From contig JAQOTA010000067.1 of the NCBI GenBank assembly GCA_029532415.1, positions 518,803-582,802 of the forward strand: a stretch of 64,000 nt of DNA. The letters are read 5' to 3'. Source of the DNA: Marasmius tenuissimus. Lineage: Eukaryota; Basidiomycota; Agaricomycetes; Agaricales; Marasmiaceae. Of the stretch, positions 24,497 through 38,500 are shown one piece after another. The notes below the pieces were generated by a model. That model saw only the letters and a list, made by a program, of their open reading frames with translations, made no database searches and was not told the DNA's origin. Position 1 is the first letter of the stretch. Every line of letters starts with the position of its first letter. A program made the translations under genes and the position numbers.

Positions 24497-26820
24497 ATGG
24501 CAATGGTTAATGTCTTCATTGACAACAGAGACGTCCAGATTGGCCATAATGCAACCTTCCAAAGTGTAGGCGGCAATTTGACGACAACGACGACGAATAC
24601 ATATTACAATGATCGGGGGGATACAGTTGTATTGGTGCGTGGGGGCCCTATACTGGTTACCAACATTCTGACTGGAGCATAGTACGGGAATATGTTCAGA
24701 AAGATACTCATGGGCAACATCATTGTGCGGAGGGATGTCTCTTTGCAGGACCTAGAAGTGGTCGTGGAAAATAAACATCAAGAATCGGATTGTGGGGAAT
24801 CACAACAATCCAAAGTGATGAGAGTTAGGAAAACCATGCAACACATTGAGGTAATGGGACTCCCAGGAAAATTCACAAGCATAGCAATTGAGAGATTGGA
24901 CAGGACTCAAGAGGATCTTGATATTGTAAGCACACTTCATAGAAACTGTGTCAGTATCTCATGGGCCATTGCAGATATCAGAGAGAGTATGTAGGGAGCT
25001 GGCATCTCGGCGGTTTGTTCAGATACATGCTCGCGGAGTGGTCTACTAATTTGATCTCAGGTCGCCGCTATTCCCCCAGCTGGTTGGAATGGGCCAGTCC
25101 AAGCACCCGACATGGATTGTGCATGACGGTAGGGGTTTTTGGTCGGTGGTTTTATTTACGGGCACTGACAAGTACATTCAAGAACTGGCAAACGGGTTGG
25201 AATTCAGCAATAAGATGTGGGATGAAGGGAGTACAATTGTGTGGTACTACCTGTGGTATACACAGGTATGTTCACTTTCTGACATCCAACGTCGGCTAAG
25301 AGTGTCTTTAGCGCACCTCGTTGGTTGCTCTGCGCACAGACACGACTCTGACAATACCTGTGAGTGGTTTATTCATGGAATTTACCCCTCTGATAGATGA
25401 ATGACAGGTTTCGGCAGAGCGGGGTTTCTGGAATTTCAACCTCAAAACCCACACTTGGCAATACGACATCCCATCCATCTCCCTCTCCCCACCAAACACC
25501 GACCTCTCTCTTGCACCATTCTACTATCCACCAACCCCACTTCGCCAAGAAACACCTCCCCGACTCGACCCCACCGAGATCGTCGCCTACGTCGAAAACC
25601 AACTCGGCGACTTTTTGCATGTGATTGCGTCATCGGGGCAGACGAGGCACGTCGAAGATCTCTCAGATTTCACACGGCATGGTCTTCTGACCTTTGGGGC
25701 TGTTGTCGACCGAAACCAACCCGAAATCCTGGCCCACCTCCCCTATACTCCCGCCCCTCAATGGTGTTTTGGCAACCTCAGCACAGGCGTTGAAGCCACG
25801 TACTCCACTTCCGGTATGTTAACCTGCCCAATCCATCTTTCGTGTGCTCACTTGTGTAGTACCATGGCGTGTGGATTTCTGCTCTGACCAGCCGGCGGTG
25901 AACGTGAACCTTCACTTCTCCTTGTGCTTGCCAGATTCATTTCGACAGTGTACTGCCTACCTCACCAAGTCTCTTCCGTTTGCCAATGATTGTCATAATC
26001 CGTTAAATGACCTTGGCGAGTGCCCCTCCATTTCTCGCCAACTCACCACTGATCTCTATCTCCCTCAGTATTTATTACTGACGTTCGACTTTCCCTTGTC
26101 GGCACGATCCCCAATAACTCCACATCCTCGATCCCCATTTATCTTTTTGTCCCTCCAATTCCTATAGACCATAGCGATGGGGTGTACTCCATACACTATC
26201 CCCTTGTCGCCCCACTTTCTTACTGGTCCCTTGACCCGAACGGAGAACATGCGATATCCGAGGAGGATTGGGAGATGAACGGAATTCCCAAACTTGAGGT
26301 TCTGTCTTGGATTGGCGCGTCGTGGCGCAGTGGGCATTACTGGGCAGTAGAAGAGTATTTTCAAACACGGAACTACGACTTGGATGGTAGAAAATATGCA
26401 TCGGAACATCGGTACCCCGTGCTGATACCGGGTGAGTTGCAGCTCTGGTTTGTGTTTTGGCACTCTCCGGTATATACTTACTCCTGAGATTCTAGGCGAT
26501 CCTTTTGACGTGAGGTTTTGTAACTGGAACGAGTCAGAAACAGGTGAAGACTGGAGTGATACCAACTTGGAAGGTGAGTACTCAATGGCATCGGAGACTC
26601 TGGCAACTCATGCCGCCATATAGACACTCAACACAGCGATCAGCCCCCCTCCGAAATTTCTCGAGCTACAGTCACGCGAAACGGGAAGGCCCGAATGCTG
26701 AAATACACTCAGAAGATATCCAGGGTATTTCGGCGAGTTACGCGAAGATCTAAAGCAAGTCCTGCAGCATTGGCTGATGTACCGTCGATACAGAGAACCC
26801 GGAAGGACAAGAGAATATAG
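24497..26820 (+). CDS. Array gene copy D, intact, paralogue of C
   Basis: Exons are 24497-24634, 24683-24925, 24975-25012, 25061-25265, 25408-25813, 25860-26015, 26069-26431, 26496-26573 and 26624-26820. Phases fit throughout, giving about 607 aa. Exon lengths equal those of C except exon 2, which is 3 bases shorter. Motifs follow the same order: IDNRDVQIGHNATFQSVGGN, FRKILMGNIIVRRDVS, SPLFPQLVGMGQSKHPTWIV, GFWNFNLKTHTWQYDIPS, and a basic tail (QKISRVFRRVTRRSK). The last base pair of the AAG that would be the acceptor of the 15-base microexon in C is changed here (cacg), so D probably skips it. The intron at 26016-26068 has a GC donor. The matching exon lengths and open frames after divergence point to a maintained gene. 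Function is unknown. Confidence 0.8.
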
Positions 26821-28204
26821 TTTTCAATTTGTATCTAATTCAACCTCGGCCATACTGTTCGATAACGTTGCTTCCAACCACGATTTTTTATTCAACGATC
26901 AAACCTAGTGCCATTGTCCGCCATCCAGACTGAGTTGAGCCCACCTTCAAAGGTCACCATGAAGTCATCATTCTCAGTAACAAATGTTCACCTGAATGAT
27001 TTTGTCTGTAGCGAAATTCCCGATAGTACTCACTCCGACCGAGTACAGTGATTAAGTTAGCCTTTGGGACTTCCTATTATAGATGTACACGCCTGCAAAC
27101 ATGGGCACGTTCCCACTTCAGTTCCACCCAATCACGAGGTATTGACTCTTCTACACTTCGAAATTCCGCCCGAGAATGAGCGGGCGAGTTCACAAGGGAA
27201 CAAGATGCTCAAATTAGGAACCCACATGAGAGGAGATACGTTGAATAAATGTTCCAAGTCCACTCCCCGAAATAGGGATATTGTACAAGTTCTGCCCCTT
27301 GGCCCCTCAGACAGGGAGTGCCTTTGCTGTTCGGTTAGGTATGCTAGTCGGGCCTACAGAAACAACATGACGGCCAGTCCGTACGGACACAAATGATCGG
27401 AGTAGAAATTACGTTTGCTCTGCGTCGGCTACCAAACCGTCTTCACTGTCATTCACTGGTAAACTTCATCGAACGCGAGGATCACCATCCATTGAACGGA
27501 GGAACTGTAGTCTCGACTCAAAGAATCGGGAGGATCAATCTCACTTTCCGCGAATCGCATTCTAGCAGTAACCGTTGGATATGACGCAGTGGTAGGACAT
27601 ACCTACATGAGCGAAACCACGGGATACCCGTTGTTCTTACTCAGAACCGTGAGCTTCGGGCTAATGAATATTGTCACTGACCAATCATGTTGCCCCTGAT
27701 CCCGGCCTCACAAGGACCGTTTTGATACCTAATCCTGGCAGAAATCACATCATAATACAAGAAACAACCGAGGGATATGAGAATTCACTAAGTACGGCGA
27801 GCAATGAGTCATAGGCCCCACGGCCATGCACATTCAATCTACAATCGAAGTCTCAGCGTGCTTTCTGAAGCGTGAGCGTGAGCTATTGAAACCTTGAGCG
27901 GTGAGGAAAAGACGATGTAACCCCCGACCGACAAACCCCTCCAGAGGATTCTCCGCCTTGTGCGTTATGGTCGACAGTGGCACTTTTGTAGCACATCATA
28001 ACGTTCAAGACGTCTAGAAAAAGACACCATCATCCATCGGAGTGAGCCGCGCTGTGTGGATTTTAAGAGATAATCAGATTACAGCGGGCCATTAGGAGCT
28101 TATGTATGGAAGATCCTTGTCTGGGAACACACCTCAGTTCCGTTGGGAGTTTGATGAATTCGTGATATGTGCTCTAAAAAAACCCTCGCGTAGATAGGGC
28201 AGGT

Positions 28205-28411
28205 TCAGGACCCTTGATGATTTAGCCCACAGGCATCGATGGTCTCGAGCGAGACGGTTCGAGGAATTGTATGGAAGCGTACTAGGTTCGTTGCAACGCT
28301 GTATCGATTGCCTCGGTGAAATGTGCTTACTGAGAAGACAAAGAGTTGCACACTAGTCAATAATAGAAAAGCCCGAGCACCAAGAACCAACACAGGGTTT
28401 CTTTTAGCCAC
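28205..28411 (-). CDS. Short open frame with signal-like N-terminus
   Basis: This 68-codon frame begins MAKRNPVLVLGARAFLLLTS followed by VQLFVFS, a basic then hydrophobic stretch typical of a secretion signal or membrane anchor. The part after it (STFHRGNRYSVATNLVRFHT) is conserved in T1 near 19650-19590, but T1 has a stop in the hydrophobic segment. It may be the first exon of a longer minus-strand gene that I could not extend. Function is unknown. Confidence 0.3.
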   Translation of the reverse strand: MAKRNPVLVLGARAFLLLTSVQLFVFSVSTFHRGNRYSVATNLVRFHTIPRTVSLETIDACGLNHQGS

Positions 28412-28947
28412 AGCGATTCAGCGGCGACGAGCCTTCACCTTCCCATCGTCCCTTCGACTGGATGAATAATCTTTTACTGATTCGTGTACTGGCTCTGATG
28501 CGGATAAATACCAACACGTATGGGGGCCAGTGTAGTGTTGCGAGTATCGTACACCCTTTTTGTCCACTTGCAAATTCACTGCTACTGGTATTAAGAAAAC
28601 CCTTGGAGCCGGACGGTAGCAACCTCCAGTTTTGAAGAGATATTCTGAACGTACCTTGAGCACCAAACCGATTTTGATGCTCCTTCCGCCGAGTTGATTT
28701 ATAATCTTTGTTTCCTTTGACCAACGGTGACTGCGGGCCATGGATCATACACCATTTCCGGCCAAGTTCCGGCATCCCCGAAGGTTTGTGGTTTCAAGGA
28801 CAGGTGTGAATATGTTTGGGTAGGGTTGTGATGCGCCAACTCGTTTGAATCTTTTGGCGGAGATACTCTATATTTAAGGGCTGCCCCTCAGATTGTTGAG
28901 TTGACTTTCGTGCGATATCAGTGAAATGAAGGTATTTTCACGAGAAC

Positions 28948-29262
28948 GTGAAAATGATTACGTTGAACCATAAAACTCGTGGTCTGGCTCAAAGAGAGAG
29001 GACACACGATCTTCAGGGTTATATTTCGGCCTCGAATATTGATTATGAGAGCGGCGTTCATCTGTATAGATTGAAATTCACGATGTACGAAGCTGTTGAT
29101 ACGACGACCCAATTCTTTTCCAGCCTGAACGGCAACTATGGAAACCCCGCACTGGGCAGAGAACCATCATTTTTGCCATTGCTCAAAGTGAGACCAACCG
29201 AGGCCCCACCAGGACCATTGTCGAAGCCTGTGTCCTGGTGTGATAAATCCTCAGATATGTAG
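28948..29262 (+). CDS. Open frame conserved in both T blocks
   Basis: This 104-codon frame contains LQGYISASNIDYESGVHLYR, LKFTMYEAVD, TQFFSSLNG and a Pro-rich end (LKVRPTEAPPGP). The T1 copy at 20054-20263 aligns along its length (LQSYISDSTADNESSVHRY) but meets a stop after the NLND motif, where T2 reads on. Whether this is an exon of a larger gene is not clear. No family recognised. Confidence 0.3.
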   Translation: MKMITLNHKTRGLAQRERTHDLQGYISASNIDYESGVHLYRLKFTMYEAVDTTTQFFSSLNGNYGNPALGREPSFLPLLKVRPTEAPPGPLSKPVSWCDKSSDM

Positions 29263-29490
29263 CCGGAAGCTCTTAATAGGAGATGATGATACTATGGTAT
29301 CGGTTAAAACGAAAGGGCCCAACATCGGGGACGAAATTTTTCGTAAGCACGGGGGCCAGATCTGCCGAGTCAACTGTCGTTGCTGGTATTCGTAGCCTGG
29401 AGTTATTGAAGCGTGATTCCTCAGAGTTTTATGGTGAAAAACCGTACTGAGAAACGACACCAATGGAAGTCGAAACACCGTGGCAGGGGG

Positions 29491-32400
29491 ATATGATGGT
29501 GCGTGGTACGTCCGCAGGTTCAGGCGGAGTTTGAATCTGCGTTGATCAGCTGCATTTTCGAATTCTCGTGACGCGTGTTGTTTTTCTCCTCCCACCATGT
29601 TCACTACCGTCGATGGCCACACTGCCCTTGTATATCATAATGATACACTGGATTGTCCCTCCTTCGAGCTTATCTCGCACCATCTTATGTCTGCTGTCTG
29701 AAAACAATCATCTCTACAACCAGAACTTCAGGAAGAGCCTTCGTTCAGGTATAGCTGCCTGCACGATCTGGTGCGTTATCATCTCCGAGATGCGGCTGGC
29801 AGGACTGAGAATCTTAGACACCCCTCTAAGAGCAATACCCGGCGATTTTATTCCTACTATTAGCGGTGCATCATCTACCTGCAACAAATTGGCTCAGAAG
29901 AGATCAAAGAACCGTTCCTCAATTATTTTGTGCCTTCTGCCCGGCCCCTTATCTTCCATCGATCTTCCGTGAGCTGCGGGGTCTAGTGCGCACATCAATG
30001 AATTCGTCACCTCACGAACCCCCAAATTCAACTGGGTGGGTTTTGCGGGTCGAGGGCCTCGCATTCCGTGAGCAGGAACGGTGCGAGAAAAGGAAGGGCA
30101 GAGAGTGGGAATATTAGGTGGATGGCCGTGAGTGTGAATGTTCAATGAGCTATCCCAGTCTCCATCCCATTCTCCAACAGGTGAGTACGGCATATTTCCC
30201 TCCAGGGTTTTTGACCAGCTGAGTTCTCGTTCGGTTTTCCGGCTCTCGTCAGTAGCACAAGAATTTTCGGAGAAAACACGCCGCCCTTTTAGAGTGCACT
30301 CGAAATTTCCAACCCGTACAACTCCGTTTTACCCATCTCGACTACGGTACGATATGACTGCATGATGACAGATATCGTCAAAGGTCTGTTGTTGACGCCA
30401 TCTTGTTGTAGTATCTAGGCTGACAGCTCCCATTGTAGACTTAACTCTGAACGCGGGGGAACATCGCCTCGTCAGGCGCATAAATGCAAATAGGAGAAGA
30501 CACCTTCCTCTGGATCCACCCTCGGTCAGGTTTTGGTGCTATTCTTTGTCCCCCTTCAAACTGCCGCATCTATCAATCCTTGTCGAACGGCGATGGCCTC
30601 TGTGGATCTCGTTCGCTCGGACACAGAATCAAGGTACGTTTTACTGTCACACAAGTGGGTACAAAACTTATGTTGTATTCCAGATCCCCTCCTTCCAACC
30701 CCGGATATTCGCCCTTTGCACAACTAGCCAGGCAGTGTGCTCAAAGATAGACGCCCTGTTAGCACCGAAGGTGTACCTCACGACGTGAGCTTCTGGCTTC
30801 CTATCTCCTGCGCTTTACACTGAAAATACCGGTGGCCTCGAACATTTTTCTGATCGCCTGGTGGCCGACTATCAAGATTTCAAAGCAGAGGTTTGTTCGC
30901 CTTGGGAGGATGATACTGAGAGTTAGTGCTCGCCGTTTGAGGGTCGCAGTAGGACCGATACTCTAGGTATGCTCATATCGTCCTACGACATGTTACCATT
31001 GCTGATGGTTTTCTTCCAGTAGATTTATGACCATCAAATCGTCCAGGAAGTATCGGGTCTCGGACAGTGGTGGCATATTCAACATACTGACGCCTCTCGT
31101 CCGTGGGTACTTTCAGTTTTCGGTAGAGGTCGAGCAATGCAAGACCCCCTTTTTAGCTTTCATAAGTGTGAGCTGCGAGGGCGCTGCGAATAAGGCTTCG
31201 TAGACTGTCTCTTTGGTTATTTCGCTGGCTCTGGCGGGACTTAGGCTTTACTGTTCACTCCGAGTCCAAGTCAACACTCGGTGCTTGTCAGTTTCGCACC
31301 AACAATACTATGTATGGTATTCCTCGTGATGAAATCCGGCCGTAGACGGTCTCACGAACTTCTATCGCCACAAGAGCACACCTTGAGGTGTCGAATTCAC
31401 CTCTTCGTTGTCGGCAACTCCTCTCGACCTAACGGGGGCTTTGGATTGCCTTATCAGACCAGCAAAGTGTGAATCCTCTGATCCATCATGAAGTACGCCC
31501 ATTTGTTGCACTAATACTTTGGTGATAAAAGCTTCACCTTAACATCAACCCCATCCGATGGCTCCATTCTCGACCTTCGTCTAGTTGGATCTTGCCGGGC
31601 GCACTGTGTTATCCGGGTACCGGAACGAAAATAAGCAGCCAAGACTAAGAAGAACAGTGCACTCGTCGTTCAAAAACTCAAAAATGGTTTCCAAATGAGT
31701 ATGATACAACGCTCTATCTCTCCTTCGCTTAGCCGACACACTCTCTATTGGTTTCCCGGACCCCCAGAGAATAGAGCTCGCTATCACCCTCACTGTAGAC
31801 AAGACAAACACGATCGCCAGAAAGACTGGATACCTACAGAGCCTCCGGGAGAGCTAACTTTATTACTACCCTACTCGACCACGCGCTTGAATACCTTGCA
31901 GTGGACCTATATTAGTCGTGCGTTCTAATTTCTTTTAGCTACTTGGTTGGGCTATTCAGGCTCAAGATATTCTTAGTGGGCTACCTTCAAATGCTAAGCT
32001 CGCTCCGCTTCAATAATACCAGGGCAATGGTGTTCTCGTGGCCCAGAGAACTTGCCAGGTCAGCTTCTGGTTCCTTGCAACCCGAGCCCTGTCCTCATTG
32101 CACCCTGACGCAGACGACATCGGTATTGAGAGCACCTCGAGTGTCTCGAAGGTTTTGTGAGATCCTCGGGGTAGATAATACGTACCCGGTCAGGGGGTTG
32201 AGCTTATCAGCGCGCCGGTATAGGTTGCATCTCGTCATGGACAACTTACTAGATATGTTCACGAATTTTCAGCGGATGATATTGGTTCTGATGATTTCGT
32301 TCCTCGTATATTCAGGACGGCCTGAATGATAGAAAGCCACCTTCAATATCGTGAGGGATGTTTTATTCAGTGGCTGATTCCAATCAAAACATTGAGAACA

Positions 32401-33320
32401 GGAATTATGGCTGAGGGGACAGAAGTTTTGGTACATACCATTGGTTTTCCCCATGATCGTGCAAATCAGCCACCGCGCCAATACTACCAATGCCTTGAAC
32501 TACGCTGCCAAGATGAATTTTTACAGGAGTCGCGAAATTCTGAAGATGCAATGTCTCATAGACATAGGATTGGCTGAGCGAGACGTGAACTTGGAGGTTT
32601 GGATGTATGTGCACTCAGAGCATACATTAATTTCGCCCTTGTCTTCGTCTCGTGATATCAACAAAAAGTCATCTAGATGATTGGTTTGGTTGCCACTCGT
32701 AGAAATCGCACTGAAACTTCCAAGTCGCTCACAAAAGTTATTTCTTGTGAAATGAAGGCTCATATTCCGACCGAACGCGGTATATACGGTTTGGTCGCCC
32801 TCACTGAAGCTCACCATTCGTCAAAACCGACGCTTCGTTCCTGTATTGAGATGAACACACACTTAACCTCGTTAGGAACAATACCACTAGATATACGCTC
32901 ATGTGAGTGATTCATTGTCAACGTACATGTATCCCTCACGACTGCCCATAATATTTGCTCGGTATCTCGTTCGTTGTAAAAACGATGGACCTGTAGGTTA
33001 CGCGAATTTTCATTGACCTTGCATTCAGGCCTTCAACTAGATGTCACTTCAATCCCATGTGTATAGGCGTGTGTTAGCCTCCCTTTGGGCTCTCACTCTT
33101 GGGAATCTCACCATTTCTCCGTTCTAATCTTCCGGCGTCAATCCGCATCTCTTTCAGGATCGGGCAGCGTTCGGTTCAGACCAGCCGGTAGAACATAAAA
33201 GGATCACATCGCCAGAGCCCTCTTTTTGTCGATAATGGCTGAGCTGAACGTTGTCGGACCGGCGGACTTTGCTGGGATCATCGAAGCACGAGCACCATGA
33301 GACGTCGTACACAGCTTTAG
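29491..33320. other. Single-copy spacer between T2 and copy E
   Basis: This part does not match the U or T blocks. It holds an open start at 29597-29701 (MFTTVDGHTALVYHNDTLD..) that ends after 34 codons, a probable decayed multi-exon locus at 30593-31180 (listed), and several open frames of 60-130 codons in conflicting frames, for example 128 codons on + at 31943-32329 and 98 codons on - at 32521-32817. I recognise no domain in them. Confidence 0.4.
30593..31180 (+). pseudogene. Unidentified multi-exon locus, probably decayed
   Basis: A plausible first exon 30593-30633 (MASVDLVRSDTES) can be joined over an intron ending in 'acaactag' (30726) to SQAVCSKIDALLAPKVYLTT. Reading on in the same frame crosses one TGA at about 30784, then gives GFLSPALYTENTGGLEHFSD and VADYQDFKAE. 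Further on, 31020-31180 reads FMTIKSSRKYRVSDSGGIFN, then LTPLVRGYFQFSVEVEQ. The pieces look like genuine protein, but the stop and an unresolved junction before the last piece suggest a decayed gene. I do not know the family. Confidence 0.35.
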
Positions 33321-33425
33321 TACTTATATACGGCTGGTGTATGGGGGCGTTGACTCTTTCTTTCTTTCGCGCCTCCATCAAAGCCAACATCCCGACCGAC
33401 TCCTCCTCATTTCAGGTCAAAGTAA

Positions 33426-35527
33426 ATGAATCATATTTTCTCCGGTGCCAAAGACACTCGGATTGGTGATTATGCCACCATACAGAGTGCGAGTCGCGAT
33501 TCGACGACAAATATCTATGACAATCATCGCGGGGATCCATTGAATTGGTGCTTGGAGGTAGACTGAAAACGACTAGGCTGACTGGATAGTAGTGTGGGAA
33601 CATAGGAGACATCATCGTGCGGAAGGACGTATCAACAGAGATCATAGATGTGATTGTCGAACCTCAACGTCAAGAATCTGAATGTGGAAAGTCCCGCCAG
33701 CAGCCTAAAGTGTTGAAAATCAAGAAAAGGATGCAGCATGTTGAGGTAGTTGGGCTATCGAGAAGTTTCACGATTATCACAGTTGAGCTATTGGACGGGA
33801 CTGAAGAGGCTTTTCAGAATGTAAGACCACTTTGAAGAAGTTTGGATTGATTTTTGATGAGCGATGGCAGGTATCAAAGCGTGTGTGTAGAGAGCTTTCA
33901 TCTCGGCGGTACGTCCAGATACCTGCCCGCGGTCTTTTAACTTAATTTCAGGTCGCCACTATTCCCCCAACTGGTTGGAATTGGTCGGTCTAAATGGCCG
34001 ACGTGGATTGTGCATGATGGTAAGTGATTCTTGTTAGTGGCCGTACTTGGAGGCACTAAGAATCACGTCGTAGAACTGGCAAATGGGCAGACAAGACTCT
34101 GACGATCCCTGTGAGTGATCAAGTAATTTATAGCACCCACCGTCATCTAATAATACAACAGGTTTCGGACGAGTGGAGGTTTTGGAATTTTAACCCCAAA
34201 ACCCATGCTTGGCAATACGAGGTTCCATCCATCTCCCTCTCCCCACCAAACATCGACCGGTCTCTCGAATCACTCTTCCTTTCACCAGTCCCACTTCGCC
34301 AGGAAACACCTCCCCGACTCAACCCCGCCGAAATCGTAACCTGCGTCAAAAGACAACTCGGCGACTTTTTGCATGTGATTGCGTCATCGGGGCAGACAAG
34401 GCACGTCGTCGACCTCTCACTGTCAGACTTCGCACGTCAGGGGCTTTTGACCTTTGGGCCTGTTATCGACCGCAACAAGCCCAAAATCATCGCCCACCTC
34501 TCCTCTACCCCCTCACCTCTATGGTACTTTGGAAATCAAAGTGCTGATGTTGAAGGGATCTACTCCGGCACGGGTATGTTGACACCTGCCCAGTCCATCT
34601 TCCTTGTGCTAATTTGTCCAGCGCCATGGCGTGTCGATGTCTCTCGCAATCACCCGAAGATGAACGTGAACCTCCACTTCTTCTGGTGCTTTCCAGACCA
34701 CACTCGTACCTTTCCCAGTCTCTGCCATTCACTGATCCGCGACAAGATTTATTGAATAACCTTGGCAAGCGTGCTACAGTCCTTTGCCCTCTTTCTACTA
34801 AAAACTGCTTCCCCTTAGTGTGCATTACCGGGATCCAATTTGCCGTTGTCGGTACAATCCACAACTGTCCCCCATCCGCAACTCCCGTTTATCTTTTCAT
34901 CCCTCACATTCCTATTGAGTATAACAACGGGGTACATTCAATACGTAATCCCCTCGCCAGCCCGCTCTTTTACTGGTCTTTCGACCCAAACGGCCGGCAA
35001 GTGATTTCCGAGGATGATTGGGACAAACATGGGGTTCCCAGGCTGAAAATACTGTCATAGATTGGCCTATCGTAGGATGTCAGTGCGTATGATATATCTT
35101 ACCATCACCTACGCACGAAGGGTTACGATTGTGATGGTGGACAATACGCTCAAGAACATGGTTATCCCGAGTTGATACAAGGTGGGTCGCTATTTCTCGT
35201 TTCCGGATTGAAGCACTGGCTTGTTCTCAAAATTTCAGGCGATCTTCACAAACGTAGAAACTGGGATTTGGAAGAGTCAGATATAGCAGGAGACTCGAGT
35301 AGCCCATCTTTACCATGTACGTCGTCTCACGTCGGGAACACATTGGCTTATTTCACCTACCCTTCTTAGATACCCCCAATGCTCAGATTGTAAACTGCAA
35401 GCAATCAAATGGCTCCATTATTGTTAAAAAATGTAAAACCAACCCCCGGATTGCCAGGTACTTTCAAATCATCACCACCCGGAGGCAGTCTTCTGGGAGG
35501 TTCATGAAAACCTCTCGGTGGTCTTAA
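33426..35527 (+). pseudogene. Array gene copy E, with deletions and a stop
   Basis: This is a B/E-subfamily copy. Exon 1 (NHIFSGAKDTRIGDYATIQS) is intact, but the start of exon 2 lacks about 19 bases present in B ('gtacaggaaggttctaatg'). A TGA interrupts exon 4 just after IVHDGK near 34024. The segment from the end of ELANG to the 'cagacaag' acceptor is deleted near 34086. Later exons are well preserved: VSDEWRFWNFNPKTHAW, the Pro-rich middle, APWRVDVSRNHPKMNVNLHF, the GC-AG intron at 34765-34818, and YWSFDPNGRQVISEDDW. A TAG follows KILS near 35059. The tail (NPRIARYFQIITTRRQSS) ends at 35527. Confidence 0.8.
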
Positions 35528-38500
35528 GCCAGCTCCTCAGCTTTGGATAGCGGAGTGTGAGTAAATGGAGCTAGGAAATGGAGAAAAAATTGAATTTTCT
35601 ATGGATTTTAGCGTCCATTCAAGCTCTCGTCGTTATCCAGCCTGAACTCTCGTGAACGAGTTAGCTACAAAAAGTTGACGTCAAATGTTTAGACACCGGG
35701 TCCCAATATCAACGTTGCTGTCGACGTTGAAGGTCCTAATTTTCTTCGAAACCTTGTTTGTCGAACATAGAGATGCTCTAAACCGTAAATTAACCTTACC
35801 TCGGCGTGAAATTATCACATAGAATGAGGTGCATACGCGTCCTTGCGTAGCGTAAGTATCAACCTCAGGGTCCAGGCATTGTTTTCGTCGGTTGGAAATA
35901 TCTAAGAGAGAAAGAGAACCAGCAGAACGTGAGGACGAGCAAGAAAGACCCAACTATGACTGGTGTCGCCACACCGAGGATAGACTGATAGATATTGCCT
36001 TTCAACGGCTTCCTGACCATTGGAGGCTCAGCGTTTAGTACTCAGCGACTCCACTGACGCTTATTCGGATGCAAGTATAACTAAGAAAGGTGAATGCTTA
36101 CCACTCATTTAGCTCTCGCGTTAGCATTCCATATTCATCGAAATAATCGTCACCTCCAGCTTGGTCTGAGAGTGTTAGTCGGGTGTCAAAAGAATCACAG
36201 ATCGTCATGGTCGCGACCTTCGGATGTGTTCAATGAGAGAGACCTATGAGACTCACGTGAAGGGCGGCTGATACTCGCACGAGAAAACCTCGAGACACCC
36301 TTTGTTATTCAGCATCGCAAAACTTGAATGAGATACCTCTTGATTGAAACATCAATGAGTCATTCAAGGGATGTTCTTGTAAATTATCTACCATAGATTA
36401 CGATTCTACCTCCCAATTGATTAAGAATGAGCGCACGGAAGGAGCAACCGAAAGACCCGAAAGTCATGAGCAACCCTGTCCTCAGAGCTACTGATGTACA
36501 TCGTTTACTCGACAAAAGCGTACAAAATAATAATGGCGTGCTCATCTCGAACACTTCATATCGTCTCTACTCCCCAGCCTAATTGCAAATCTGTTTTGTA
36601 GGTTCTAACGTGGCTCGCATACACCCGACGGCATTTGACCGGACTGACAACCAACGTCCTTGTGGGGTCAATGAGGCGTACGGCCCTCCCTGTTGGCTCG
36701 ACAGCTAGTTTTATCAGAATGGTGGCTTGTAATTTGTTAACAAGGACCGATATTCGCTATTGCGGGGAGTTGAAGAGATGAATAAGCTCACTAAAGTTCT
36801 AAGTCAGTAGACCTCTCGATAAGCTTAGATCGGTATGGCAAAACCGCTGAAGCCGACCGTAAGATCTGTGAGATGACTGATCGTACCCCGGCCTCGTATC
36901 TCAGCTAAAGACCCTCATTTGATCATGACCGTAGCCGTGACCGTTGAACGACGAGAGAGGTGGCGGGTATCCGTACGAGCAAAAGCTCAGAAATCCTTTT
37001 TATGTCAATATGAAGGCTTGAGTATAATAAGATGTCGATCAAGAACGAGCGATCACCGATTTGTACGTGAGGTATCGGCCTTCAGAAGATGTTGACAACG
37101 ACTGGGCACATTGATATCCAATACCATCTATTGAATGTAATGCACCCTCTAAATTACCGTCACCGTGAACAGACGTGAGTGATCGTCTCTGCTGCCAGCA
37201 TTGGCGGTAACCCTTTGTCGAGTATTCGATAAGGTAGATCTGCTATTCGGAGATCTTGCCTAACATCATCGGAAATTCAATGAGGGGCACCGAAGCGAGG
37301 GGAAAATGAAAGGACCCCGTCTCGTTTCTCCTTCTCTTGTCTCTAATGGCATTCCAAAAATGGGAGACGGTGTCGATACAAGGTTGATATCTCGGTACCC
37401 AAACTGACGGAGAGGGCCGACAGGAGAGCTGTGCCGGTGTCAACGAGTTGTTTGGTTGAAGGCCATACGCCCCCGTTGGAGGGACGCTCTTGCCCTTCAT
37501 GAGCATTTGACCGTGACATAGCCGCACTAGTGTTATACAACGGTGGGGAAATATGGACCTTCACTAGCCTTTTCGATATCCTGGGCTGAGGACCTTCATA
37601 GTCCTTCGGTAGTTTTAGTGTTCGTTCCACCACTATGAAAAGAGATTGCAAAAATGATCAGTAAACACCTTGTATGATTGGCCATAGAACCTCGCCTCGA
37701 CGCCGAGTTTTCAACTGTAGATCTCCAGCCTCTAGCTCAAATCGGTGACACAGAGACGATGTCTCGTTTTCTCCCATTCCTTCACAAGCGGCGGTTCGGT
37801 TGGAAGTGGTCAAGCGGGGCGCAATCCGGAGACAGATATAACATAGTATCGGTATGTATTGTCCAAGACATCCACATCTCTTGACCCCTGTGAGAGTTTA
37901 TAGCTGCATAGCCCGACTTTAATTGGTCAGACTCGTAGCTGGGCCAGCTCTTTGTTTTATCACGGCACGGGCTTTGTATTCGACGAACCTGGAATGACAG
38001 CGAAAGTTTTTGATTTTTGAATTGATGACCGAGTGAAGCCGAAGACGGAGAGAAACTGACGACGGGATGGTTAGGCAATGGAAGTAATGATGAGGTTGAG
38101 CTGATGGTGGTCGTACAAAAGCAGGTACAAGCGGAGTCTGAATTATGGTGTCGTTCACGGTCCAATTCGGGTTGTGTGAGCGCTTGTTTAGTTTGCTTTC
38201 AGCCCCCACTCGACATCAGAACTCTCTCAGCTTTTTCTCGGTGGGTTACTAGCTGGGTAGCCTAGCCATATTATAGTCTGACGAGATCAAAACTGGAACC
38301 GAAACTCCGGAGGCACAATGTCATTACTCACCATTAAGTGAAACTACCGTTTGTCTCTCAGATACTCGCTCTCTTTGATTAAAACTACCTACCGGTTTGC
38401 CTCCAGTGTTGTTGGTCGCTCGTCCATCCTTATTCCTTGGAAAGACATCTGAGCTGATCTTGTGAGCTCTTGATGAACGCTTTGTAACACACGAGCATCG

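Larger units (their letters stand above)
26821..29490. repeat. T intergenic block, copy T2
   Basis: This is collinear with T1 after gene C. Homology stops around 29490 at 'gaaacaccgtgg', where T1 continues into U2, so the U block that would follow has been lost or replaced here. It holds the same minus-strand and plus-strand gene remnants as T1. The best preserved are listed separately (28205-28411 minus, 28948-29262 plus). Confidence 0.75.

Noticed and set aside
31943..32329. 128-codon + frame as a real gene
   Set aside because: It has no recognisable motif, no paralogue in the window and competing open readings in other frames. The evidence is too weak to list it as a gene.
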